Below, piece after piece: positions 23,147 through 33,760 of a stretch of DNA of 64,000 nt. Every line of letters begins with the position of its first letter. Position 1 is the first letter of the stretch. Source of the stretch: Acholoe squamosa. Taxonomy: Eukaryota; Annelida; Polychaeta; Phyllodocida; Polynoidae. The notes below the pieces were generated by a model that was not told where the DNA came from, did no database searches, and was given only the letters and a program-made list of their open reading frames with translations. The stretch is taken from contig OX439038.1 in NCBI GenBank assembly GCA_949317995.1, positions 66,799,576 to 66,863,575 of the forward strand. The letters are read 5' to 3'. A program made the translations under genes and the position numbers.

Positions 23147-24010
23147 ATGGCTGAAAGTGACTATAGTGGAGGGGAGGAAGGAGGTCTAGGTCAGGGAAGA
23201 AAAGGATCTCTAGTGGAAATAGTGGACGAGGAAATATTATTTCGAAGACAGATGCAAGACGGCGGTCCGGTGGCTTCCGGTGGGGAGGAATATGATCGAC
23301 GACGAGACCAAAACGAGTATGAGCAGGAAGCACGGAGAGGAAGCCGGAGCGGAGATTGGGGGGGTTCACGGCAACGTCGCGAGAGGAGGGACGAATGGGC
23401 CGATGAATGGGGGGAGTACTTCCCTGAAGGGCCCCGGGAGCCGGAGTTCCCCCGCGTGGAGGGGATGGACCCTCTTGGGGGTCGCCCTGTTTGGTATGGC
23501 GATCACCCTGAACGCATACCCTGGAAGCGGGTGGAACAACCGGATCGCCTCCAGAAGTGGGCATCAGGCCTGGCCCCATCGCCGGACTTAGGGGAGGAGT
23601 ATACGCCTGTAGGGGGAAGAGCGCACGGCTGGGTGGAATTAATTGGGCCATCGACGGTACAAACCCATTATTATGCCACGACCATCCAGAGATACGCTCC
23701 AAGGGGGAACCAGGATATGGCACCTCCACCGCCTCCTCCTCCATCAGCACGGCCAGCAGGGGGCGTGGCCGGGGCGACACCCGCAGGATATCCCACACCA
23801 GCCTTCAGCTCAACTCTCCGGGCGTCCGGAGCACCAGGGCTAGCGCACGCAGCAGCAAGACTTCCAGGCCCCGGCCCAGCTCACGCGGCAGCCAGGTTTC
23901 CAGGTCACAGTCCAGCCCACCTCGGAGGGGACCTGGAGGAGCGGATACGTCGCATGATATGTGAGGAGACGTCCCGCCCGCCCCAGTCCAAACCGCACCG
24001 GGACGGTTGA
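23147..24010 (+). CDS. Internal open frame of the LTR element, unknown protein (gag-like position)
   Basis: 287 codons starting MAESDYSGGEEGG, about 55 bases after the left LTR. The protein is rich in Arg, Gly and Pro with a PPPPPPP run and an Ala/Pro-rich C-terminal third. It shows no zinc knuckle, protease or polymerase motif. Its position suggests a gag remnant or replacement; the homology is unknown. The opposite strand is also open over much of this G+C-rich stretch. Confidence 0.5.
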   Translation: MAESDYSGGEEGGLGQGRKGSLVEIVDEEILFRRQMQDGGPVASGGEEYDRRRDQNEYEQEARRGSRSGDWGGSRQRRERRDEWADEWGEYFPEGPREPEFPRVEGMDPLGGRPVWYGDHPERIPWKRVEQPDRLQKWASGLAPSPDLGEEYTPVGGRAHGWVELIGPSTVQTHYYATTIQRYAPRGNQDMAPPPPPPPSARPAGGVAGATPAGYPTPAFSSTLRASGAPGLAHAAARLPGPGPAHAAARFPGHSPAHLGGDLEERIRRMICEETSRPPQSKPHRDG

Positions 24011-24668
24011 GAACAGGGGAGGTGGGGGCAGTTCACGGAGCAACCAGGCGACACCTTTAAGAGGCTGAGGGGGTCCAGAGTAAGAGAGGTATCGGTGGTT
24101 TGGTGTGGAAGAGCTGACGGGCCTCCACTTGTTGTCCAGCTAGGGCATGCAAGGGGGAGGAGGAGAGACCACTTGACTGGGTCATAAGCAAGGAAGGGGG
24201 AGAAGGGAGGGGTAGTCGGGGGCCTGCGGGGTGGGGGAGTACTGGTGGGGGATTGAGTACCTGCCGGGAAACCCCCCCTCGTGGGTCACTGAGACGCCTC
24301 GGTCCCGTCCCAGCCAAAGTGGAGCGGAGGCGGCATAAGCAGACACCGACCAGAGGGCCGGAACAAGGGAGGCAGTCTGGAGAGGCCGGACAGGGGACGT
24401 CCACCAGTTAGCTTCGTATAACAGCGCCCATCTAGACCGGATGTTGTATTATATGTTCTGGACTATTGATACAGACTTTACCCAAGTTCACATATAAGAG
24501 TTTATAGTAATAAGAGGGGGCCCATTGCAGGAGTCCCAAGTTAAATGAATAAATGTTAAAATGTATCAGTTATATGACCGGCGTAAATGTTGTAACACCT
24601 TTGACCACTATGGCAAAGATTCACGGATATATTTTCTACAACCTAAGTTTGAAATGATAAGGGGAGAG
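24011..24668 (+). other. Non-coding 3' interior of the LTR element
   Basis: G+C-rich then AT-rich sequence between the internal frame and the 3' LTR, ending in a purine tract. No pol domain is visible. Confidence 0.6.
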
Positions 24669-25091
24669 TGTAGTGATTATATCACTTGTATAATAATTGT
24701 AATGCTGGGGCGATCGGTCCGGTGGTAGCTACCGGCGAGGGAGCGCTAGGTAGGGTCCGTCCCACCTGGGGGCGACACGGTAGCGACCGGTGACGTCACC
24801 CTCGTGACGTCACATCTCGTGACGCCATAAAAAGGCGGTCCGGTGGTCGCGGGGGGGAGATGCGATGAGAGACTTGCAGGTGGCAGAAGTGTGGTCGGTG
24901 ACTCTGGGTTCGGTGGTTGCGATCGGTGGATACCTGTAAGGGCGGTGCATCTCAATACCAGCCAGGATAATTGATGTTGATACCAGAATTAATGAGAACT
25001 GTTAGCGCTAAGGCCTAAAAGAAATAAACCAAACACCTTCTACTGTTATAGAACTTTATTGGCTGCGTCTGGTCCTTTTGTGTTTACTACA
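24669..25091 (+). repeat. 3' LTR
   Basis: Same length as the 5' LTR, with about nine substitutions. The paired CRE-type sites, TATA-like box and AATAAA are all retained. Confidence 0.88.
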
Positions 25092-25139
25092 ATAGCGTGA
25101 GTCTGTATGTTAGTGATATGCAGAAGAAGGACACATCAA

Positions 25140-26205
25140 GTATCCCTATTAATCACTGAAGTCATTTCAAAAGTACCAGGAGAAATGCCCACACCAGAAT
25201 TCTCCCAACTCTCTTTTTCTTTTGCTCCAAAGGGCTACGTGTAGTGTATGAGATAAAAAGAGCATTGAAGTAGGGATACCCTTATTACAAGGGGGTCACA
25301 AAGAACCCTTTAAAAATAAGCTTAAAGCAAGACTTGGTACAAGTTTGAAAGGTGAAAGAACCCCTCCCACCTTCCCTTAACATCTCCTCGCTTCCTCTTT
25401 GTTTTTTTTCTAGGCTGGGCCCTTGACAAATCATTAAATTGCGACTTTTTCATCCCATTTGTATATATTACTCATATGTTTAGTGTATATATATATTTCT
25501 TGTTTCTAGTTGACAGTCTGCCCTTTTTTTGCAGCTACAGCACGCTCCCATCCTGTATGTCGTAAAACACGCTATTGTAATGATATTTTTAGAATGTTGA
25601 TTCAATCTATTATAACAGGGGCGTAGGAAAGGGGGGGGGGTCAAGGGGGCCTGGGCCCCCCAAATATAAGGGAGGTGGGGCCTGAGTATGCCTGCCCCCC
25701 CAAAAAAAATATGCCAAGAATTAATAATGAATTGAACAAGAGCTAAAACTTTGCATTTCAAATAAGACTGATATAGTATTGAGAGAGGGAAAATGGGGGC
25801 CTGGACCTCATATCAGATCTAAAATTCATCAAAAATTACTTTTCTATACAAATTTTATATAGGTATATGTAGGCGCTATAGCGCTTGAGCCTACAATTCA
25901 AGGTGGTCGAGGTGGGCCCCCCCCCCCCAAAGAAGATTCGCTTCCTACGCCTCTGTATAATTAATATACATAATGGGTGAGTCTGAAAATTTGGTCAGGC
26001 AGATCATGTTGCTTGTGAGATGATGATCAATAAAAAAATGAGTTAGGATTAAAGAGTTTGTGGCAGGGTATGTACATGGGCATTAGGGCAGTCTTTCAAA
26101 AAGAATCTTATATGGGGCCGTTATCTTTATCTGATGTGCAGCTATGCTTCTCATACAATACCAGTTGCATCAGTGTGCTAAATCTCCCAGGGTCTGTTCA
26201 TTAAT
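25140..26205 (+). repeat. Second copy of the 17451 block, interrupted
   Basis: Left piece 25140-25290 and right piece 26040-26205 match 17451-17682; the middle holds a TIR element (25616-25955) and unmatched AT-rich DNA. Confidence 0.6.
25616..25955. mobile_element. TIR element with CAGGGGCGTAGGAA ends
   Basis: The left end CAGGGGCGTAGGAA and right end TTCCTACGCCTCTG are inverted repeats, each next to a run of G or C (GGGGGGGG / CCCCCCCC). TATAA flanks both sides. This kind of end (CAGnGGCGTAG) is common among metazoan hAT-like MITEs. Non-coding. Confidence 0.7.
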
Positions 26206-29200
26206 GGGCCACCCAGTCTTCCGATTACCTCTAACCCATACTGATCCTCTCTCAAAACATCGACCATATCACTACTTTGAGTACACTCTCCTTTATGTCA
26301 TATAGAGCAAGACCAGGCATGGGCCCTTCAGAATGTGTCACCTCGTGTGTTCATATCTGTGGTTGCCATGATTCATGAATGCAAGTCCTAAATATCTGCA
26401 AGGTGTCCGATTGTTACATTAATTCGATGTACACTTGATACTCTGATAAATGCTTCCTGTAGTTTGTTCTATTCAAGGAGGCTGGTGGGTGTCGACCAAA
26501 CTTTAACATAAATACCCCATACCAAATTTTCCTAGTGATATGCAGTTATTACAGATAAAAGAAAAAATAAGTGGTTCTAAGCTTGTTTCTGAGATATTTA
26601 ACATTTGTTTTATAAGGTTTTGGATAATTAAAATAGAAAATGAAAGTATAATACCCCTGTGTAAATCATTATATTCTTGGTGTGCGACTAAAACAGCCTC
26701 TGGGAGCAGGTGTTTGATGTCTGCCTCATAATCAGAACACCCACAGTTTGAATCTCTAACATACCAACTATTTTTCATTTGCGCATTTTGTTCCCTATAA
26801 TGCCGATATGACCTATGGGACCCCTGCTGTCAGTATGTTGAACTAAAACTCACTGCCAGCCATCTTAAGATAAGCAGGTGGGAAACCTGTATATGGTTGA
26901 CAGACTCCTGTTCTCCCTGCCAGTGGTGTATCTGGCCTTGATAAAACCTTACAATAAACACAAATAAATACGATTACATCTTTAATCAATGGGGCATTGT
27001 GTAGAAAGTTCAATTTTTCATCTTCGTTGTGTAGGTACAAAGTTTTAAAATAGGTTAGGAACTACCTATTTGAGACATATAATTGCCATATATTTTATGT
27101 TTATATTCATAAACATGATAACTTAGTAGCTACTTATGGAGATTGATGCATTTTCTTACAATTTGCAAACCCAAGAAATCTTGGTTGGAGAACTTAGAAG
27201 AGAAGGAATTAGGGAAGGTCCCCACAATTATTCTGAGGACAGTGCCCACTGTTTGTTAAACTTTAATTTGCCATTAACGTTCATGGGTACATTCCCCGTA
27301 TGAATCAATCACCAGCTTCACCACATGATGATGGCAAGGGGACATCAAAATTTGAGATGTTATACTTTACTCAGAGGTTTGATTGAAATAGCCTGACAGA
27401 ATACCAGATTTGGAATTTGAGCACACTCAAAATGTACCATAAAAGCTATTATCAATTAAGAGTTCATCGACTTTAGCTGACTGCTCTGATTTTTTGTAAC
27501 ATAATAACAGAAAGTCACTCAGAGAGAAATTGTATTTTGGTACGTCTCAAAGGATTGAGTATGACTGTGACAAGTATAACACATTTCATGAACTATCCCA
27601 AATACAATAAAGATTATTGACTGGAAAACTGACATATAGGAACTGAACACATGGATTCTATAATAATGATCAAATTCATGTTATACAACACAGTGTTGCC
27701 GAAATGACGCCGGCATGCCAGCATGGAATCATGGCCGGCGTAGAGTCTTGGAACGCATGCCAGAATGCCCTGGCATGATCTCAGCTTTCTAATGGTGAAA
27801 GTATTATTTTTAAAATTCAAATAATAGCGAAGACTGTGAAGTTGTTTCATTTCTATTCAGTTATGATAAGTATATATAGGTAACTTAGAATATCAATATT
27901 CATACATAGCCAGCGTGCAGGAAATGTCCTGGGTAAGATGCCAAAATACAGGCCACTTTGGCAAACAATTAACAGATGTCTATAATCACATTCAAATATG
28001 TCACATTCACGTTACGGAATACATTCCACCATGTTTTAATTTAAATTTAACTGATGAGTCTGAAACTTTGAGGCAGAGGTTTAATATGTAAAATTGTTAT
28101 ATCTTTGTCTGCCCTACTGAGATACATATACAATTTTCATGGAAAGACATCAATGTTAGGCTTATAATTATATTTTGCCTTTAACAATGGTTCCTGTTTT
28201 GTGATTAATAATTCAATACCTGTTATATCACATGGGATTTTCTCAAGTCCATGAAACACAGGTTAACTGTTTCTGTATCCGAATCAAGAATGTTTGTGCT
28301 TAATATAATGAATGACTATTGCTGACGAGATGCACTTAGCTCAACACAGGTAAACTCTGTTTCTTTCATTCAATACAATGAATCTAGAAGTGCATGAATA
28401 GATTAATGACATTGATTCAGGAGGTCAGGGATGTAAGTCAGAGTGTATGAAAAATTCTGAAGACGTGTAGAAAGTCTGAATTCCTTATAGAATACTACAA
28501 AACTTTGACCAAAGATAGAAAATTCAGATAAAACTGTAGGTATATCAAACAAAGGAAATTCTGAAATCAGACAAAATTCAGAAAACTTACATCCTTGGGA
28601 GGTTTATTATGATGGAAATGAATCTGTTTCATAAAGCAATGTCCAAAAATATTGCGAACCCTTTACATATAGAGGGCCAGTATTCATATTGCATTATACA
28701 TTTCTTTATGGTTGTAAAACCATTTGGTCAGATTTCTCAATGCTTTTTTCCCCTTTCTACGCTGGGGTAGGATGGGACTGAAAAATCCACCAACCGGTTT
28801 TCTGCACACATTTGTTCAAGGTCAAATATTGATTCGATACGACTGCTGCATTTCATGTTCTATGGTGCCCTTATGTAGTAGGACATATAGTGATAAGATA
28901 CCAATATGTGCTCTATGTAGAGATGGGATAGAACTGATATAATGTCTGACATTTGTCATTTGAACATTAGCCAACAGATTAACTTCCTGGAAAATGTACT
29001 TGAGACATCTATACATAATTACTGATATAGGTCTACACTGAACGACTTATATTGCTGAACTAGGACATGCTCATACCTGCTAGAAATATAGCATTGGACT
29101 CTTGGAAGCCTTATTTGGTCACACTTCTTGGAAGCCTAATTTAGTCACATTCTGATATTCCAGACAGCATCAGAGAAGCCTGTTGTCTGCTCTTGTAATA

Positions 29201-29830
29201 GCAGTGGTGTTAATAACTATGACTCAATCTTTTTCTTCAATGTAAAGACTATCAAGAGGTTATGGTGAAAATAATGTGTTCTCTTTACAAATCCCTCAAC
29301 CTTAATAATGTGAGCCCAACTTTGAGTAAGAAAATAGATTAAAATGACCGACAGGCAATGTACATAATCAATGATGAAGAATAACTAGGAAATTCTGAAG
29401 CCAATTTTTTCCTTTATTTTATTGTTGCTTTTGCATGGGAGAGTTTTTTTTTATATTTAAGTTTCACAGGTTTCTGAGGGAAATGAAGGCTTTGTCTGTT
29501 TGAAAAAAAAGTAAAGTTTGACATATTTCACAATGTGAAGTAGGTCTTACAGTTTAAAGCTTTTTACTATATATACAGGTACTTGATAAATGTGAAGACA
29601 ATCACAGGCTAGCAAGAGTTATAGGTAACAGTAACATTTAACATTTAAGTGTGCTTGATTTTAATATTAAGGCTGTTCACCTGAATTCACTATTTTGATT
29701 CCAGCTTTAAGTTTAATAGATACCAGACAATTTTTACTTAGGCTATAGTTGCTTAGAGGTACTAGCCCTTTGTCATTAAAGAAAGGTTTAGATCACGGCA
29801 TGTGCGGAGCATGTAACTCTGCAGCAATGC
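26206..29830. other. AT-rich stretch with no gene recognised
   Basis: Only short frames without family resemblance. A small palindromic patch around 27695-27780 (GACGCCGGCATGCC ... GGCATG) is the only structure seen. Confidence 0.4.
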
Positions 29831-29831
29831 T

Positions 29832-30170
29832 TAAGTATTGAAGGGTCAGCATGATGTGTCAATGCTGCCCTAAGAAGTAAACACTATTGAAGGGTCAGCA
29901 TGATGTGCCAATGCCGCCCTAAGAAGTAAACACTATTGAAGGGTCAGCATGATGTGCCAATGCTGTCCTAAGAAGTAAACACTATTGAAGGGTCAGCACG
30001 ATGTGCCAATGCTGCCCTAAGAAGTAAACACTATTGAAGGGTCAGCATGATGTGCCAATGCTGTCCTAAGAAGTAAACACTATTGAAGGGTCAGCATGAT
30101 GTGCCAATGCTGCCCTAAGAAGTAAACACTATTGAAGGGTATGCATGATGTGACAATGCTGCCCTAAGAA
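29832..30170. repeat. 49-base minisatellite, left block (about 7 units)
   Basis: Units read ACTATTGAAGGGTCAGCATG, ATGTGCCAATGCTGCCCTAA, GAAGTAAAC with few changes; the period is exactly 49. The same unit resumes at 30457. Confidence 0.92.
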
Positions 30171-30456
30171 TTGGCTGGATACCGACCTGTATATTGATGA
30201 CATGTACACAGGCAAACCATGCCTAAGAATTTGCCTGTCAATCATCCCCTGTTTTCACATTTACTCACAAGGGGGCACCCTTTTACCCCAAAGGTACACA
30301 TGCCTCTCCTATACAGATATATAGCCTGTGATTGGAGATCTAAAACTGCCATCTACTGGAGTTCAAGTGAGGCTCTCCCCAGGATCTGGGAAAACGCCAT
30401 CAGGCATGGCCTGCGGGTATATGCCCACAATACCTGCAGGGCACCAGCGTACCCTA
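30171..30456. other. Unique insert splitting the 49-base minisatellite
   Basis: About 286 bases unlike the repeat, bordered on both sides by CCTAAGAA. A frame at 30219-30464 (starting MPKNLPVNHPLFSHLL) runs through it but shows no known domain. Confidence 0.5.
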
Positions 30457-30700
30457 AGAAGTAAACACTATTGAAGGGTCAGCATGATGTGCCAATGCTG
30501 CCTTAAGAAGTAAACACTATTGAAGGGTCAGCATGATGTGCCAATGCTGTCCTAAGAAGTAAACACTATTGAAGGGTCAGCATGATGTGTCAATGCTGCC
30601 CTAAGAAGTAAACACTATTGAAGGGTCAGCATGATGTGCCAATGCTGTCCTAAGAAGTAAACACTACTGAAGGGTCAGTATGATGTGCCAATGCTGCTGG
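30457..30700. repeat. 49-base minisatellite, right block (about 5 units)
   Basis: Same 49-base unit as 29832-30170, ending in a partial unit CCAATGCTGC at about 30695. Confidence 0.92.
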
Positions 30701-33700
30701 TATTACATTGGTGCATCTTGATGACAAATGGAGTGAAATTCTCGGGCCATTATGCTGCTGAAAATACAGCATGGATACAGCATATTACTGTACAAATCCA
30801 TGAATACAGATATAACACATTATGAAGGCTGACAGCTGCTTACTCTTGAGGTGTAACACCACAGCTGTTAGCTATTTCCCATAAACTACTACAATATAGA
30901 TTAACATTTTTACAACACCCAAAGGAAACACAAGATCAAAAAATAACATTATATTGTTGGTGGTACGCAAGATACCATTAAAAGACATTAGAAATTGATA
31001 GAAAATTGGACTTTGAATGTAAGCATGTCCTAAATCTTTTGTCCACCATTGGGAAATGCCGTATATCACAGCCTGGGATTGTTTTGTAATATAATTCAGT
31101 TTCTTTTTGAGAAAATACCAAGAAAGTGTACAATAAAAGCAGCTATGGTTAATTAACAATAATCAAAATTAGAGTAGTGACTCTGTTTGGTATACTTGTA
31201 ATTCTTGTTAACTGGTATGCCATGAAGATAGAAGGTGGCTGGGGAAGGGGTGCCACATCTTACCCACTTTGCCAAATACAACAAACTGATTCCCATTAAC
31301 AGCTAACACATTAGGAACTGGCCACACATATACTGTATAATAATATCTGATACAACAACTCCTACCTTGAGGCAAGCTGGCAGTATATCTTAAATTCAAC
31401 AAATTCCCATAATATTAGGTGCTGGCTTTAAGGGGTGTGTGGCCTTAAATGCTGCACACATAAGACACTAAATGCTGGCAAATAATCAACAAATATGTGT
31501 GTCATCCTGTTCAACAACTAGTCACAAAGTTATGGTTGATTTTGTGCAGACAATCTGGGCAACCAAAGCAAATGGAAATATGTACATTTATCTCAACTTT
31601 AATTAAAAACCTACTGATTGAGACCTCCATGCAGAGGTTTATAGTGATGATGGCACAATTAAGTTCTTCCTGCCTTTTGGAGACAACACTTTAGTGAGGA
31701 AAATAGCAGCAGGGGTGTATCTAATATTTCAGGATGGTCCTACTTTCAAGCTCAACACAGCATTATCTGTTTGTTAGATCACAAAGGATGGTACCAAAAG
31801 ATTTCTCTTTCCTTCTTACTTGGTATAGAGACTGAGGTCAGACACTTCTGTCTGTTCAAGCAGGTTAACATTCAGAATATTCCATCTCAAAATATCACTA
31901 GTAATATGGTCTTTGATGCATTAATATAAAGAAGTGCTAAGAAAATTCTCAGCCAATCACTGCTCAATTTTGTTTTCTATCATTCACTCAAATATGTACC
32001 AAAATCGAGACATTGTTTGAGGCAATAATGTATGAAGTAGATAATTGTCTTAGAAATAGAGTGACATGAATATTGTACAATTAGAGTATCTACACAGCAG
32101 TACACATTTCTATACAGTCGTATAGTCCAGTATAAGCATTTTCTCAGTGAGAATAGGAAGGGTAAGGGCCTCAAGCCCTTGTCTGATGGGCAGGCCACTC
32201 ACACTGGGTCAAATACTATCAGTAGTTGAATGCAGCTGCTCAATGTTCAATGGTGCCAGATGGGTCTGCTCCACGTACAAGTACAATTCAGGAGTCCCAC
32301 ACAGAGATAACAAAGTGATCTTGTAACAATGTAGACCTTGGGTATAAATGATATACTGTCTCATATTTAGTACTTATTACATAAGTAGTCTTGATTAGTC
32401 TCTTGGAAAGTGTGTCCCAAAAACATCTGTACAAAGTGACTAAGGTCCCACATACACAATCACATATATACTGTTCACTATCAATCAAAACCATATGACA
32501 TATTCATACTTGTTAGACGTGTAGCATTGGGCTGTTGGAAAAATAAATATAAGTACATATTTCTATTGTGATATACATGTTTTTTAGGGTTTCTCTTATA
32601 CAACTGTAGTACTTGGGGCAGTTTAATGGTCCCGTAAAATTAGTCATGAGTATAAGAAGAATCTTTCTACAAAAGCGAATATGAGTGGACTACCTTGAAA
32701 GAGCGATGCATACAGGAAAATAGACATACTAAGATTTGTCTCTCTAGAAATATTTACATGATTCACACTGAAAATCTTTTGTTCTTCCTCCTGATATGAA
32801 ATTATCTAAATGATACTTCCTAATTGACGTTATAGTAGTCAACTGATTCACCTTTTCTATTAATAAAGTACTTGTAATACATCATTCTACTTACATAGAT
32901 ATATCTGTACCTAAAATTAACTTAATTATATATTCCAAAGAATATACTTTAGAAATATTCCAAACAAGGGTTTGCTACGCCAATAGTCGTCTCAAAATAG
33001 ATAATATTGAGTTCTATGGACAGATTGGCTATAGCCATTAACATGGAAGATTTAAATACATGGGAACTGGCCACAATAGACACCTCATTTCTGTATAATT
33101 GCAACCTTATAGTCTGAATGTCCTTTCACAAAAGTCCCCACTCATTTCACACAATTAATCTAAAAAGTTCTGTAATTATTGTACCTGTATGTGCTGGAAT
33201 GCTTAGTCTCACATACAGATGTAGGACTTTTTCATTCCTTTTGTACTTTTCTTGTAAAGCTTTACATTCATATCCATTTGTATATGACTGGTGGAAGATA
33301 ATCAGGGGAATGTATCTTATACAGTTTTCCACTTCCCCAACGATACACTGTTTCTTATATTATAAAATCTGCAAAGACTTTGAATCCACCAGAACAGCTA
33401 CTGCAGGCACACGTTTAATCTAAAATTAACAATGCCCAAAGTCTACACATAAGTAGGGAGTTGATTAGACACCGGCTACTTTGGTTTGAATTAAATAGCA
33501 TAACCATACCACACCACACCACAAATAATAGAAAATAGATATGGCATCACATATGCAGTTGATTATAATTTTATCCTCAGTAGAACTGGGTGCTTGTGTC
33601 GGTGGGCTCAATCGTCAGCGGTGGGAGTGGCCCGGGCAGCCCTGTCGGACTAAAATGAGTTCTTCCTGGAGAAGGACTAACTTAATGAAGACTGGCTTTG

Positions 33701-33744
33701 TTAGCTGCTCATCTGAGGGGACATCAGTCAGGGAAGGTTTCAGT
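30701..33744. other. No gene recognised
   Basis: AT-rich sequence downstream of the phosphatase gene; it may include its 3' UTR on the - strand. No family resemblance in the short frames. Confidence 0.4.
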
Positions 33745-33760
33745 TTAACTGAAGTAATAC
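33745..33760 (-). CDS. PTPN1: Probable terminal mini-exon of the PTPN1-like gene
   Basis: On the - strand a pyrimidine-rich tract ending GTCTATTTCAG precedes GTATTACTTCAGTTAA. Joined in phase to the donor at 35240 it completes Arg and adds Tyr-Tyr-Phe-Ser-stop, giving a tail VFIYRYYFS. Human PTP1B also continues YRFLFNSNT after its hydrophobic segment. The intron would be 1480 bases. Sixteen coding bases are too few to be certain. Confidence 0.5.

Larger units (their letters stand above)
22669..25091 (+). mobile_element. Short LTR retrotransposon, probably non-autonomous
   Basis: Two 423-base direct repeats (22669-23091 and 24669-25091) start TGTAGTG and end CTACA. They are flanked by ATAG on both sides, a 4-base target duplication. 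A primer-site-like TTGGTGACAGCGG follows the left repeat and a purine tract AAGGGGAGAG precedes the right one. The interior is only about 1.58 kb, with one long frame and no reverse transcriptase, integrase or protease, so it would depend on a partner. The repeats differ at about 9 of 423 positions (about 2%), so the insertion is young. It landed inside the 43-base minisatellite. Family is unclear; the 4-base duplication fits Ty3/gypsy. Confidence 0.88.

Noticed and set aside
23046-23798. - strand frame of 250 codons across the LTR element
   Set aside because: Antisense shadow in G+C-rich sequence; it runs into the LTR, whereas the + strand frame begins just after the primer-site-like segment.
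30219-30464. Frame of 81 codons in the insert splitting the 49-base minisatellite
   Set aside because: No domain; it ends in the repeat. Noted only as unique sequence.
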